This document shows positions 1 to 8,398 of a DNA stretch of 64,000 nt, one piece after another (position 1 is the first letter of the stretch; every line of letters begins with the position of its first letter). The position numbers were made by a program, and so were the translations under genes. The DNA is from an uncultured Rhodospirillaceae bacterium (GTDB lineage: Bacteria > Pseudomonadota > Alphaproteobacteria > Rhodospirillales > Casp-alpha2), in the NCBI GenBank assembly GCA_913030825.1, contig CAJWCU010000012.1, forward strand, positions 62,001-126,000, read 5' to 3'. The notes under the pieces were generated by a model that was not told the origin of the DNA, ran no database searches, and saw nothing but the letters and a program-made list of their open reading frames with translations.

Positions 1-196
1 GCTGGACGCCATCGCGGCGCGCATGGAGATCGAAATCGAAGGCCGCCATACGGCGCTGGGTGACAGCATCGTCACGGCCAAGGTCTTCCTGCGCATGCTC
101 GACATGCTGGAAGCCCGCGGCATCACCACCCTGCGCCAGGCGGTCGATGCCTCGATCAAGATGGAGCATGTGCGGGAGATGCAACGCCAATTCTAG
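1..196 (+). CDS. DnaQ-like 3'-5' exonuclease, C-terminal fragment (partial at window edge)
   Basis: Only the last 64 codons are inside the window, read in frame from base 2 to a TAG at 194-196. The peptide contains EGRHTALGDSIVTAKVF followed by a leucine-rich helix and RGITTLRQA. This matches the end of the exonuclease domain of DnaQ/PolC-type 3'-5' exonucleases, where the H and D of H-x4-G-D are the last two catalytic metal-binding residues. The enzyme would degrade single-stranded DNA or RNA from the 3' end. In many proteobacteria such a gene lies near a CBS/DUF294 gene like the one at 1224-2690. Here the two are on opposite strands with an aldo/keto reductase between. The family call rests on a short fragment. 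Confidence 0.7.
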   Translation, partial: LDAIAARMEIEIEGRHTALGDSIVTAKVFLRMLDMLEARGITTLRQAVDASIKMEHVREMQRQF

Positions 197-230
197 CCCA
201 CTTGGGGTTGGCCGGGTCGGCCAAGTGGGC
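196..230. terminator. Hairpin between convergent genes
   Basis: Perfect 10-bp arms, GCCCACTTGG at 196-205 and CCAAGTGGGC at 221-230, enclose a 15-nt GC-rich loop. The hairpin sits in the 47-nt gap between the exonuclease stop and the aldo/keto reductase stop, which converge. There is no clear T tract on either strand, so it is a terminator-like structure, not a textbook intrinsic terminator. Confidence 0.5.
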
Positions 231-243
231 GTCCTTAGAGGAC

Positions 244-1155
244 TCAAAGACTCTCCACATACTCAACCAACTTCCGCCGCATGTCCTCGTCCGGCATCGC
301 CCCGAAGGCCGCCCCCATGTTCTCTTTCATATGATCGACCCGCGTGGTCGCCGGAATGGCGCAGGTCACGGCCGGGTGGGAGACGATGAATTTCAGCAAA
401 ACCTGTGCCCAGTTCTTGGCGCCGATGTCGGCTGCGAAGGGCGGCAGGGGCCGGCCCTGGAAATGGTCGATCAGGGCGCCGCGCTGGAACGGCCGGTTGA
501 CGATCACGGCGATGCCCCGTTCACGGGCCAGCGGCAGTAGGTGATCCTCGGCCTCGCGGTCGGCGATGTTGTAGGTCAGCTGCACGAAGTCGATGGGCTC
601 CCGGTCCATGATCTCGGCCAGGTCGCCGTGGCGCCGCCCGTGCGAGGTGGTGATGCCGATCTGGCGGACGCGGCCTTCGGCGCGCCAGGCCTTGAGCGTT
701 TCCAGATGCCTTTCCCAGCCGAGCAGATTGTGGATCTGCAGGACATCGAACCGGTCGATCCCCCATTTGCGGCGCGAGGCTTCCATCTGGCGGATGCCGT
801 GGTCCTGGCCCGGCGTCCAGACCTTGGTCGCGGAGATCAGGCCGGGCGGCTGTCCCAAGGCGGCGAGGCCGCGGCCGATGACGTCCTCCGACGTGCCGTA
901 CATGGGCGAGGAATCGATCAGGCCGCCGCCCATGGCGAAGAAGGTCTTGAGAACCTCGTTGCGTTGCGTCTGGGCCGCCGCATCGTCGCCGATGTCGAAG
1001 GTCAGCCAACTGCCCATGCCGATGACGGGGATGCGCAGGTTCGTCGAGGGCACGGCCTTGGTGCGCGGCCGCGGTGCCGCATGGGCAAGGCGCGGCAAGG
1101 CGGCGGTAAGGCCGGCGGCGCCCGTGGCGATCAGGAAACGGCGGCGTGTCGGCAT
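244..1155 (-). CDS. Tat-exported aldo/keto reductase
   Basis: Predicted 303-aa protein starting MPTRRRFLIATGAAG, a twin-arginine signal (TRRRFL plus hydrophobic stretch ending ALPRLAHA). The mature enzyme would therefore be periplasmic. The rest is an aldo/keto reductase barrel. Tetrad candidates are D and Y in DSSPMYGTSEDVIG, K in ISATKVWTPG and H in the VLQIHNLL strand. The family reduces carbonyls with NAD(P)H. Export of an NADPH enzyme is unusual, and Tat export (folded, cofactor loaded) fits it. ATG at 1155 has GAGG 12 nt upstream; an in-frame TTG at 1173 would add six residues with no ribosome site. Substrate unknown. Confidence 0.85.
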   Translation of the reverse strand: MPTRRRFLIATGAAGLTAALPRLAHAAPRPRTKAVPSTNLRIPVIGMGSWLTFDIGDDAAAQTQRNEVLKTFFAMGGGLIDSSPMYGTSEDVIGRGLAALGQPPGLISATKVWTPGQDHGIRQMEASRRKWGIDRFDVLQIHNLLGWERHLETLKAWRAEGRVRQIGITTSHGRRHGDLAEIMDREPIDFVQLTYNIADREAEDHLLPLARERGIAVIVNRPFQRGALIDHFQGRPLPPFAADIGAKNWAQVLLKFIVSHPAVTCAIPATTRVDHMKENMGAAFGAMPDEDMRRKLVEYVESL

Positions 1156-1223
1156 GGTCGGACTGTACCTCAAACCGCGCGGGCGATCATCTCACATCCT
1201 CGGGAGCGGGGGTGTGGCCGGGT

Positions 1224-2690
1224 CTACATCACGTCGCCCGTGAACTCGCCGCGCAGGCGGTCCTGCAGCCTTCGGATCGCTTCGAAACCGTCCTTCAAAA
1301 TGTCGGTCTCGCGCCGCGTCAGGCTGCTTGGGTGGACGTAGTTGGTGACCGGTTTGCCGGATTTGAAATCGGCGATCTGCCGGCGCAGCAGCAGACGGGA
1401 AATATGGTGATAGGCCCCTTCCAGATAGTCGGCTTCGTCGGCGTCCAGGATGCCGCGTTCGCGGAGTGCGGCCATACGGTCCAGGGTCGGGTTGATCGTC
1501 AGACCTTCGCGCAGACTGAGCAGACGCATGGCCTCGACCAAGGGAAGGGTGCCGGAATGCTTCAGGTTGAGATAGCCCTTGTAGCCGGCGGCGTCGCTCT
1601 CCTTCATGGTGATGAAGCGGCGGAACCAGCCGAGGGCCGGGCCGTGGTCCTTGTCGTCCTCATACATTTCGCGGAGGAAGGCATGATTGCCCTGGGCCGT
1701 TTGGGTGACGTGCCGGCGCAGGTCGTCGGCCAGGTTGTCCTGTCCCCAGGCGGAACGGAAGTCGAAGAAGATGTCGCACAGCCGCAGCATGGTCGTGCCG
1801 CGCTTGCGCGACCACAGGCGGATCTGTTCCTTCCATTGGCTGATCGTCTTGCGCCACAGCGGATTGGTCGCCATGACATAGCCCTTGCACAGCGGCAATC
1901 CGATGGCGTCCAGGTCGGCGACCATGCGTTCGGCCAGGGCGATGAACCAGGCGTCGATCTCCCCGTGCCGGTCGTCGGGGTAGTCTTCGAGGATGAAGCC
2001 ATTGTCCTGGTCGGGGAACAGGAAGCTTTCACCGCGCCCGCCCGAGCCCATGACGATGACCGAAAAACCGACCGGCGGCGGGCCTTTGCCGGCGTCGGCC
2101 AGGGCCTTGACGTTGCGATCGACCACGCGGTGATAGAGATCGAGATTGATATGGCTCAGCAGTGCCTGGATTTCGGTCGCCCGGGCGTTGTCATGGAACA
2201 ACTGGTCGGCGAGGTCGATCTGCGCCCGCTTGATCTCGGCCAGGCCCGCGATGTCGTCGTCCCGGGTCAGGCTGTCGATCTGTTCCATCAGCGTTCGGGT
2301 CGCCGTGCCCAGGGTGTCGTGCAGGGTCAATAATCCGACCAGCAACCCGGCGCTGTCGACCACCGGCATGTGACGCAGGCCCGTGCGGCGCATGCGGGCG
2401 ATGGCTTGATAGACGTAATCGTCGTCACGGGTCGTCATCGGCGGCTGGGTCATGACCTCCGATACGGGCGTTTCGGGGGGCAGGCGGAAGGCGGCCTTCC
2501 GCGCGATGTCGTGTTCTGTGACGATGCCCAGCGGCCGCCCGTCGCCGTCCACGATCACCACGCCCGACGCCTGGGCCCGCACCATCAGGCCGACGATTTC
2601 GCCGAGTGGCGTCGCGGGCCCGACATGGGGCGGCGCGGCGCCCATGGCGTCCCGCACCCGCAGGCGGAATATGGCGGTTCTCGGTTCCAT
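1224..2690 (-). CDS. CBS-pair / DUF294 putative nucleotidyltransferase
   Basis: 488-aa cytosolic protein. Residues about 10-130 form two CBS repeats (RDAMGAAPP..., then VSEVMTQPPMTTRDDDYVYQA...), an adenylate-sensing module. About 150-290 is a DUF294 nucleotidyltransferase-like domain with GSGGRGESFLFPDQDNG, which carries the G-S and D-x-D pattern of GlnE/GlnD-type transferases. The C-terminal half is the DUF294 substrate-binding region. Many relatives have an extra N-terminal cyclic-nucleotide-binding domain; it is absent here. ATG at 2690 was chosen because AAGGAGG lies 13 nt upstream and the CBS homology starts at once. The modified target is unknown. Confidence 0.82.
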   Translation of the reverse strand: MEPRTAIFRLRVRDAMGAAPPHVGPATPLGEIVGLMVRAQASGVVIVDGDGRPLGIVTEHDIARKAAFRLPPETPVSEVMTQPPMTTRDDDYVYQAIARMRRTGLRHMPVVDSAGLLVGLLTLHDTLGTATRTLMEQIDSLTRDDDIAGLAEIKRAQIDLADQLFHDNARATEIQALLSHINLDLYHRVVDRNVKALADAGKGPPPVGFSVIVMGSGGRGESFLFPDQDNGFILEDYPDDRHGEIDAWFIALAERMVADLDAIGLPLCKGYVMATNPLWRKTISQWKEQIRLWSRKRGTTMLRLCDIFFDFRSAWGQDNLADDLRRHVTQTAQGNHAFLREMYEDDKDHGPALGWFRRFITMKESDAAGYKGYLNLKHSGTLPLVEAMRLLSLREGLTINPTLDRMAALRERGILDADEADYLEGAYHHISRLLLRRQIADFKSGKPVTNYVHPSSLTRRETDILKDGFEAIRRLQDRLRGEFTGDVM

Positions 2691-3502
2691 CCCCAGGGTC
2701 AAACCTCCTTGCTCGTCCCCGTCGTTATTCCTAGCCCTTGGAATGCGAGTTCTTGGTATTCGCATATGACCGCGCCGGGCGGCGGCATGTGTGGAAAACC
2801 TAGCGTAGGGCGCCGGGCGAAACAAACGTCTCGCCGCCCGTATTGGGGGCGACTCCATCGAATCCGTCGGAAAAGGGCGGTGCAAGAAACGGATGCGGCT
2901 ATCTCCCTCAGCCGAGTGTCAAATTTTTCACAAGCGATAAATATGAAATAGAAAAATTTGTGAAAGAATTAATCGGCCCATTTTTACTGAGTTTTTCTTT
3001 GTGTGCGCTGCAGCAAAAGTGAGGGTGTTATGGGGGGCTTTATTTGTGCCGATTTCCCCTTGTCTCTGATAGTTGTGCGAAATTGCGGAAAATGTTATTA
3101 GATTCGCAACTTCGTATACCGGACGAGGAGAGTGTTTTCGGTCTGCGAAGGAAACGGAAACGATAATAAGAAACGTTCCGCCAAGGATGCACGAGCGCCT
3201 GAAACGGCGTGGGAGGCGTACCATCCTGTTCCATATCTCCAGTGTTTGTGTGTCCGGCCTGTCGAGGGGGTTTCCGCTCGCCCGGCCTATGGTTTTCTCG
3301 AAAGCCTGACGGCGGCGCCTTTCTTATAAGAGGACAGGGGGCCCAAGGGTTCCGGAGGTTCCTGGTCTTCGATCGTTTCACCACATGCGGCATGCGGGGG
3401 TGGTCTCCGGGTGTCGCCTGTTTCGGTGTTTCGACCGGTGCCGGATTTCGGGTTAACGACCGCACGGCGCCAAGACACCGAACAGAAGGGGAGAAATGAA
3501 TC
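2691..3502. other. Long intergenic region, no supported gene
   Basis: About 810 bases between the divergent DUF294 and symporter genes. Bases 2925-3110 are AT-rich against a GC-rich background. Reading frames here have no recognisable domain, no ribosome site and atypical codon use. A weak possible promoter for the symporter is TTGTGC at 3073-3078 with TTATTA at 3095-3100 (16-nt spacing). This would leave a leader of roughly 390 nt. I see no convincing riboswitch fold by eye, but a leader of this length could hold regulation. Confidence 0.5.
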
Positions 3503-5476
3503 TTGTCAGCTAAAGTTGTGTGGCTGTTCGTATTCGTTGCGCTTTATTGGGCCTACTGCATCTACTGGGGCATCAAAGGCGCGCGGATGTCGAAAACCGC
3601 CAGCGATTACTTCATCTCGGGCCGCTCGCTCGCGATGTGGGTCTTCGTGCTGGCCGCCACGGCGACATCCTTCTCGGGATGGACCTTCATGGGTCACCCG
3701 GGTCTGATTTACCGTGACGGTTTCCAGTATGCCTATGCGTCGTTCTACGCGATCACCATTCCGTTCACGGGCGTTATGTTCCTGAAGCGGCAATGGATGC
3801 TCGGGAAACGCTTCGGCTTCGTGACGCCGGGTGAAATGCTTGCCACCTATTTCCAAGGTGACGGCATCCGCCTTTTGGTCGTTCTCGTGGCCTTGCTGTT
3901 CTCGATCCCGTATCTCGGATTGCAGCTTCGCGCATCGGGCTTCCTGTTCAACGTCTTGACCGACAACCTGCTGTCCGTCGAAGTCGGCATGTGGGTGCTG
4001 TCCGCGGTCGTCTTCGTCTATGTGGCGTCCGGCGGTCTGCGCGCCGTCGCTTACGTCGACACCGTTCAGTGCCTGATGTTGGCCTTCGGCATCGTCGCCA
4101 TCGGCATCATCGCCTATGCGGAGTTGGGCGGCTGGACGGCGTTCGGCGAGAAATTGGCCGCGCTCGGCCAGACCGGCATCGGTAAATGGAAGACAACCCA
4201 AGGATGGGGCGGCGGCGATTACAACGCCTACCTCGCCATTCCGGGCGTCATCCAGTTCACCGCCGGTCTCGGCAAGGAAACGCCAGTCGGCGGTCTCTGG
4301 ACCGGCATCATGGTGTTGACCTACATGTTCGCGCTCATGGGCATCCATTCCGCCCCGGCGTTCACCATGTGGTCGTTTTCCAACGCCAACCCGCGCCCGT
4401 TCGCACCCCAGCAGGTCTGGGCGTCGAGCTTCGGCATCGGCCTGATCCTGTTCTTCTTCACCGCCGCCCAAGGCATGGGCGCCCACTTCCTGGGCGCCAC
4501 GCCGGAAGCGACGGCGTTGGTGAACGGGGCCAACATGATGCCGGACCTGACGGCCAACAAGCAGGGTGGCCTTGTGCCGCACTACATCAACACGGTGGGC
4601 GATGCCGCACCCTGGCTGGTCGGCCTTCTGGCCGTCTGCGCCTTGGCGGCGATGCAGTCCACCGGTGCGGCCTATATGTCCACCGCCGGCGGTATGCTGA
4701 CGCGTGACTTGTACAAGCGCTACCTCAACCCCAGCGCCGACCATGCCACGCAGAAACTGTTCGGCCGTATCGGCGTTCTGGTCATCGTGCTCTCCGCCCT
4801 TGTGGTGGCGACCACGGCGAAGGACGCGCTGGTGCTGTTGGGTGGCCTTGCGGTTGCCTTCGGCTTCCAGATGTGGCCGTCGCTGGCGGCCATCTGCTGG
4901 TTCCCGTGGATCACCCGTCAGGGTGCGACGCTGGGCCTGGCGGCCGGTCTGATCGCCGTTATCTTTACCGAAAACTTCGGCGCCTCGATCGCCGGCTTCT
5001 TCGGTATCGAGCTTGGCTGGGGCCGGTGGCCCTGGACGATCCATTCGGCCGGGTGGGGGATGATCTTCAACCTCACCGTCTGTCTGGTCGTTTCGGCCAT
5101 GACGCAAGACGAAGGGGCAACTCAGCATCGCATGAAGTATCACAACTTCCTGCGTGAACATGCCTCGCTGCCGGAATCCAAGAAGGGTCTGGTCCCCGTC
5201 GCTTGGGGGATCACGCTCATCTGGCTGTTCTTCGGCATCGGCCCGGGCGCCGTTATCGGCAACGATATCTTCGGTGCTCCGAATGCCGGTATGGAGAACT
5301 GGACCTTCGGCATCCCGTCCATCTGGGCCTGGCAGATCCTGTGGTGGGCCATCGGCGTCTTCATGATGTGGTTCTTGGCCTACAAAATGGAGATGTCCAC
5401 GGTTCCCGATCGCGAGATCGAATCCCTGGTGGACGATATCGGCGATGCCGCCCCCGCCCAAAGCGGTGGCGACTAA
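3503..5476 (+). CDS. Sodium:solute symporter (SSS family)
   Basis: 657-aa polytopic inner-membrane protein. It starts at TTG 3503 with GGGGAG 9 nt upstream; the nearby ATG at 3496 is out of frame and stops after five codons. It opens with a TM helix, then SDYFISGRSLAMWVFVLAATATSFSGWTFMG, the typical SSS segment whose Ser/Thr-rich helix contributes to sodium and substrate sites. At least 12 hydrophobic helices are visible. The family couples sodium entry to uptake of organic acids, amino acids or sugars. At 657 residues it is longer than common 450-550-residue members. Genes around it give no clue to the substrate. It is a single-gene unit, with a long leader before it and a strong terminator after. 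Confidence 0.88.
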   Translation: MSAKVVWLFVFVALYWAYCIYWGIKGARMSKTASDYFISGRSLAMWVFVLAATATSFSGWTFMGHPGLIYRDGFQYAYASFYAITIPFTGVMFLKRQWMLGKRFGFVTPGEMLATYFQGDGIRLLVVLVALLFSIPYLGLQLRASGFLFNVLTDNLLSVEVGMWVLSAVVFVYVASGGLRAVAYVDTVQCLMLAFGIVAIGIIAYAELGGWTAFGEKLAALGQTGIGKWKTTQGWGGGDYNAYLAIPGVIQFTAGLGKETPVGGLWTGIMVLTYMFALMGIHSAPAFTMWSFSNANPRPFAPQQVWASSFGIGLILFFFTAAQGMGAHFLGATPEATALVNGANMMPDLTANKQGGLVPHYINTVGDAAPWLVGLLAVCALAAMQSTGAAYMSTAGGMLTRDLYKRYLNPSADHATQKLFGRIGVLVIVLSALVVATTAKDALVLLGGLAVAFGFQMWPSLAAICWFPWITRQGATLGLAAGLIAVIFTENFGASIAGFFGIELGWGRWPWTIHSAGWGMIFNLTVCLVVSAMTQDEGATQHRMKYHNFLREHASLPESKKGLVPVAWGITLIWLFFGIGPGAVIGNDIFGAPNAGMENWTFGIPSIWAWQILWWAIGVFMMWFLAYKMEMSTVPDREIESLVDDIGDAAPAQSGGD

Positions 5477-5502
5477 GCCGGTCTAACCAATCGGAACCCG
5501 GT

Positions 5503-5540
5503 CGGGGGAAGGGCTTAGGTCCTTCCCCCGATCTTTTTTT
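5503..5540 (+). terminator. Intrinsic terminator of the symporter gene
   Basis: Ten-base perfect arms, CGGGGGAAGG at 5503-5512 and CCTTCCCCCG at 5521-5530, with an 8-nt loop, then ATC and seven T (5534-5540). It starts 27 nt after the symporter stop codon. One of the strongest terminators in the window. Confidence 0.93.
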
Positions 5541-5581
5541 GCCGGCCGCTCCGGTTCGGCGTCAAATTCTCGCCGCAAAAA

Positions 5582-5614
5582 CCTTGGATGATCCAAGGCG
5601 ATCCTTGGTATGAT
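5582..5614 (+). promoter_or_regulatory. Palindromic operator and probable promoter for the 5669-6539 pair
   Basis: CCTTGGAT at 5582-5589 and ATCCAAGG at 5591-5598 form a 17-nt inverted repeat. CCAAGG (5593-5598) also pairs with CCTTGG (5603-5608), giving two overlapping palindromes. TATGAT at 5609-5614 is a good -10, and TTGGAT at 5584-5589 could be a -35 at 19-nt spacing, so the palindrome would lie between the promoter boxes. The binding protein is unknown. Confidence 0.45.
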
Positions 5615-5668
5615 CCCGGCCAAGTCGAAAACGATAAAAACGGCAACATCCAAAGCGTCTCATAACCC

Positions 5669-5908
5669 ATGCAAAGCCTTTTCACGCCCGAATACCGCTG
5701 GCTCTGGACCATCGCGCTGATGCTTGCGCTGTTCCTGCCCGTGCGGCATCTGATCTGGGTGCTGACGGTGCGGCGCGCCATTGAAAAGGGCGGGCAGGAA
5801 AACGTCGACGACGCCGAGCAGCAGCGCCTCAAGCGCCGGGCCGGTTTCACCGCGGTGCTGCTGTGTTTCGTGTTTTCTTATTTCTACGTCCAGACCTGGT
5901 TCCAATAG
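5669..5908 (+). CDS. Small two-helix inner-membrane protein
   Basis: 79-aa protein starting MQSLFTPEYRWLW. Two hydrophobic segments are clear: residues about 11-33 (WTIALMLALFLPVRHLIWVL) and about 58-78 (AGFTAVLLCFVFSYFYVQTWF). They are joined by a charged cytoplasmic-looking loop (RRAIEKGGQENVDDAEQQRLKRR). No family recognised. It ends 7 nt before the TPR protein start and is probably cotranscribed with it, which suggests a shared membrane role. Codon use is normal for the window. Confidence 0.7.
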   Translation: MQSLFTPEYRWLWTIALMLALFLPVRHLIWVLTVRRAIEKGGQENVDDAEQQRLKRRAGFTAVLLCFVFSYFYVQTWFQ

Positions 5909-5915
5909 GCTCCCG

Positions 5916-6539
5916 ATGGCAGGCATTTCCGATCCCCGCGTCCTCAAGCGCTTTATCATTTATCTCGCGATGCTGACCTTCGTGATGTTCGGGGTCTGGT
6001 CGTTCTGGGGCACTTTCGTCGAAACGCCGGCGGGCGATTTCGAGGTCCGCGCCGGCGACATTCATCTGTCCGGCGGCGAATACGAAGAAGCGATCGAGGA
6101 TTTCGACAACGCCCTGGCGGCGCAGCCCAATCATCGCGGTGCGCTGTTGGGCAAGGCGGCGGCGTTGATCCAACTGGAACGCTATGACGAGGCCGAACGG
6201 GTTCTGACCTCGGCCATCGGTTTCCTCAAGGCCAATCTGGACCCGGACGATCCGACCGGGCGCGGCGCCCTGGCGGCGGCCTACGGCAACCGCGGGATCG
6301 TCAACGACCGCCAAGGGCGATATGAACAGGCGCTCGCCGACTATATCGAATCGCTCAAAACCGACGCCGAATCCGTCGAAGGCCCCGGCGTGGTCGAACG
6401 TCTGCTGTACCACGACGAAAAGCCGTCCTCGATCCGCGATCGCGCAGAATACCTCTACAAGCAACTGCAGCTTCCAGAGGATCAGCGCCTTCTGCGCCTG
6501 CCCGAGAAAGACGACCTGCAGCGCATGCACAAGCCATAA
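5916..6539 (+). CDS. Membrane-anchored TPR protein
   Basis: 207-aa protein. Residues about 10-30 are a single TM anchor (FIIYLAMLTFVMFGVWSFWG). TPR-like repeats follow: FEVRAGDIHLSGGEYEEAIEDFDNAL, then ALLGKAAALIQLERYDEAERVLTSAI, then AAYGNRGIVNDRQGRYEQALADYIESL. TPR arrays mediate protein-protein contacts. With an N-terminal anchor the repeats probably face the periplasm. ATG at 5916 was chosen because the helix begins just after it. It follows the small membrane protein by 7 nt. Partner unknown. Confidence 0.75.
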   Translation: MAGISDPRVLKRFIIYLAMLTFVMFGVWSFWGTFVETPAGDFEVRAGDIHLSGGEYEEAIEDFDNALAAQPNHRGALLGKAAALIQLERYDEAERVLTSAIGFLKANLDPDDPTGRGALAAAYGNRGIVNDRQGRYEQALADYIESLKTDAESVEGPGVVERLLYHDEKPSSIRDRAEYLYKQLQLPEDQRLLRLPEKDDLQRMHKP

Positions 6540-6559
6540 GGCACCGATATCGGGTATTT

Positions 6560-6575
6560 CCCCGGGTGCCCGGGG
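6560..6575 (+). terminator. Short GC hairpin after the TPR gene
   Basis: CCCCGGG at 6560-6566 and CCCGGGG at 6569-6575, with a 2-nt centre, lie 21 nt after the TPR stop. There is no T tract (ATGTGATTGC follows), so termination is only suggested. Confidence 0.35.
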
Positions 6576-6690
6576 ATGTGATTGCACAAAAAATAGACTG
6601 AGCACATTTTCCGCTTAAAATTTATGCGAAATGTCCGGGCGACGCCTCGGTGCATTTCCTTATTGTATTGAAATATAACGGGAAATTTTC

Positions 6691-6723
6691 TGGCATTCTC
6701 CTTGCATACAATCTTGCATGCAA
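6691..6723 (+). promoter_or_regulatory. Sigma-54-like promoter overlapping a TTGCATGCAA operator
   Basis: TGGCATTCTCCTTGCA at 6691-6706 fits the -24/-12 consensus TGGCAYRNNNNTTGCW with one non-core mismatch, and GG and GC are exactly 12 bases apart. Two palindrome-like boxes follow: TTGCATACAA (6702-6711, sharing the -12 element) and TTGCATGCAA (6714-6723). Nearly the same pair precedes the GntR gene at 18673-19317. Transcription would start near 6717, inside the second box, so a bound repressor should block it. The upstream 90 bases are AT-rich, as is common for enhancer-dependent promoters. The first gene starts at 6772 behind AGGAGGTG. Confidence 0.55.
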
Positions 6724-6771
6724 TCTCAGTTGGCCGACGATTGCACAATTATTTTCCAGGAGGTGTTCACC

Positions 6772-8394
6772 ATGGACCGCAGAAAATTCATCAAAACCGC
6801 TGGAGCAACGGCGCTCAGTGCAAACGTTCTTCCGTTCCTGAAGTTCTCGACCGCCGAAGCCGCTCCCGCAGGGACTGCCGTCGTGGTGATCGGGCAGACG
6901 CTCAACTCCCTCGACCTGCACCGCAAGGGCACCAACCGGCCGAGCTACCAGATCTCCGTCAACTGTTACGACCGGCTGGTTTCCTTTGGCACCAAGAAGA
7001 TGCCGGACGGCTCGCTGTCCTACGATTATTCGGTGCTCAAGCCGGACCTGGCCGAAAGCTGGGAGCAGACCGCCGACGGCAAGTCCCTGATCTTCAAGCT
7101 GCGCGCCGACGCCGTGTTCTCCGACGGCTCGCCGGTCACCGCGGCCGATGTCAAATGGTCGCTCGACCGCGCGGTTTCGCTCGGCGGTTTCCCGGCGGTC
7201 CAGATGAAGGCGGGCTCGCTGATCAAACCGGAACAGTTCGTCGCCGTGGACGAGAAGACCTTCAAGATCGACCTGATTCGCCCGTCCAAGCTGACCCTGC
7301 CCGACCTCGCCGTGCCGGTGCCTTTCATCATCAACTCAAAGGTCGCCAAGGAACACGCGACCAAGGACGATCCCTGGGCCACGGAATATCTGCACCGCAA
7401 CGTCGCCGGCTCCGGCGCCTACAAGGTCACCCGTTGGGATCCGGGCCAACAGCTGGTGTACGAACGCAACGAGAAATGGACCAGCGGCCCGCTGCCGGGC
7501 GTCAAGCGCGTGATCGTCCGCGAAGTGCCGTCGGGTGCGACCCGCCGGGCCCTGATCGAACGCGGAGACGTCGACATGTCGTTCGGCGTCTCGGACAAGG
7601 ACGCCAAGGAACTGGCCGAGAAGAAGGGCGTTTCGGTGGTCGCCACGCCCATCGAAAACTGCATCTACTGCCTCTGCCCGAACTTGGGTTTCGAACCGTT
7701 CCAGGACAAGAAGGTCCGCCAGGCCGTCGCCTTCACCGTGCCGTACGAAGAAATTTTCAAGGTCGCGGCCTACGGTCAGGGTGTTCCCATGTGGGGCGGC
7801 AAGGCCGCGAGCCCGACCGATATCTCCTGGCCGCAGCCGTTCCCCTATTCGACCAATATCGAAAAGGCCAAGGCGCTGCTCGCCGAAACCAAATACAAGG
7901 ACGGTTTCGAAGTGCCGCTGTCGATCAACCTGTCGCTCGCCAGTTGGATGGAACCGGCGGCCCTTCTGATTCAGGAAGGTCTCGCCAAGGTCGGCATCAA
8001 GACGACCATCGAGAAAATTCCGGGTGCGAACTGGCGTTCGCAGGCCCTGGTCGAAAAGAAACTGCCACTGCACTTGGAAAACTTCGGCGGCTGGCTGAAC
8101 TACCCCGACTACTACTTCTTCTGGGCCTATTTGAAGGGCCACCTGTTCAACTCGTCCAACTACGACAACCCGGAAGTCGCCAAGCTGGTCGATGAGACCC
8201 TGCACATGGAGGTCTCCGATCCGGCCTACGCGCCCAAGATCAAACGCCTTCTGGAAATCGCCTTCGACGACGTGCCGCGCATCCCGCTGTGGCAGCCGAC
8301 GTTGAATTCGGCCATGTCGAGCAAGCTGACCGGGTACGAGTACTGGTTCCATCGCCAGCTCGACGCCCGCAAGCTCGGCAAGGTCGGGGCGTAA
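6772..8394 (+). CDS. ABC importer substrate-binding protein, peptide/opine family 5, Tat signal
   Basis: 540-aa protein starting MDRRKFIKTAGATALS, a twin-arginine-like signal, so it is probably exported folded to the periplasm. ATG 6772 has AGGAGG about 7 nt upstream; an in-frame ATG at 6718 lies over the operator and lacks a ribosome site. The mature part shows the family-5 pattern: LAESWEQTADGKSLIFKLRADAVFSDGSPVTAADVKWSL near the N-terminus, then repeated alpha/beta units. Family members bind di/oligopeptides, nickel, opines or other amides and deliver them to Dpp-type permeases. It is followed by both permeases, a double ATPase and allophanate hydrolase. The ligand may therefore be a nitrogen-rich compound; that is inference. 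Confidence 0.9.
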   Translation: MDRRKFIKTAGATALSANVLPFLKFSTAEAAPAGTAVVVIGQTLNSLDLHRKGTNRPSYQISVNCYDRLVSFGTKKMPDGSLSYDYSVLKPDLAESWEQTADGKSLIFKLRADAVFSDGSPVTAADVKWSLDRAVSLGGFPAVQMKAGSLIKPEQFVAVDEKTFKIDLIRPSKLTLPDLAVPVPFIINSKVAKEHATKDDPWATEYLHRNVAGSGAYKVTRWDPGQQLVYERNEKWTSGPLPGVKRVIVREVPSGATRRALIERGDVDMSFGVSDKDAKELAEKKGVSVVATPIENCIYCLCPNLGFEPFQDKKVRQAVAFTVPYEEIFKVAAYGQGVPMWGGKAASPTDISWPQPFPYSTNIEKAKALLAETKYKDGFEVPLSINLSLASWMEPAALLIQEGLAKVGIKTTIEKIPGANWRSQALVEKKLPLHLENFGGWLNYPDYYFFWAYLKGHLFNSSNYDNPEVAKLVDETLHMEVSDPAYAPKIKRLLEIAFDDVPRIPLWQPTLNSAMSSKLTGYEYWFHRQLDARKLGKVGA

Positions 8395-8398
8395 TCCC

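Noticed and set aside
2928-3499. Several short open frames in the 2.9-3.5 kb gap
   Set aside because: No ribosome sites, no domains and unlike the codon use of neighbours.
3496-3513. ATG at 3496 as symporter start
   Set aside because: Out of frame with the symporter and stops after five codons; TTG 3503 has the correct spacing from GGGGAG.
3506-5461. 651-codon open frame antisense to the symporter
   Set aside because: It mirrors the symporter codons in a GC-rich genome; the residues are low-complexity Gly/Arg/Asp/His with no membrane or domain pattern.
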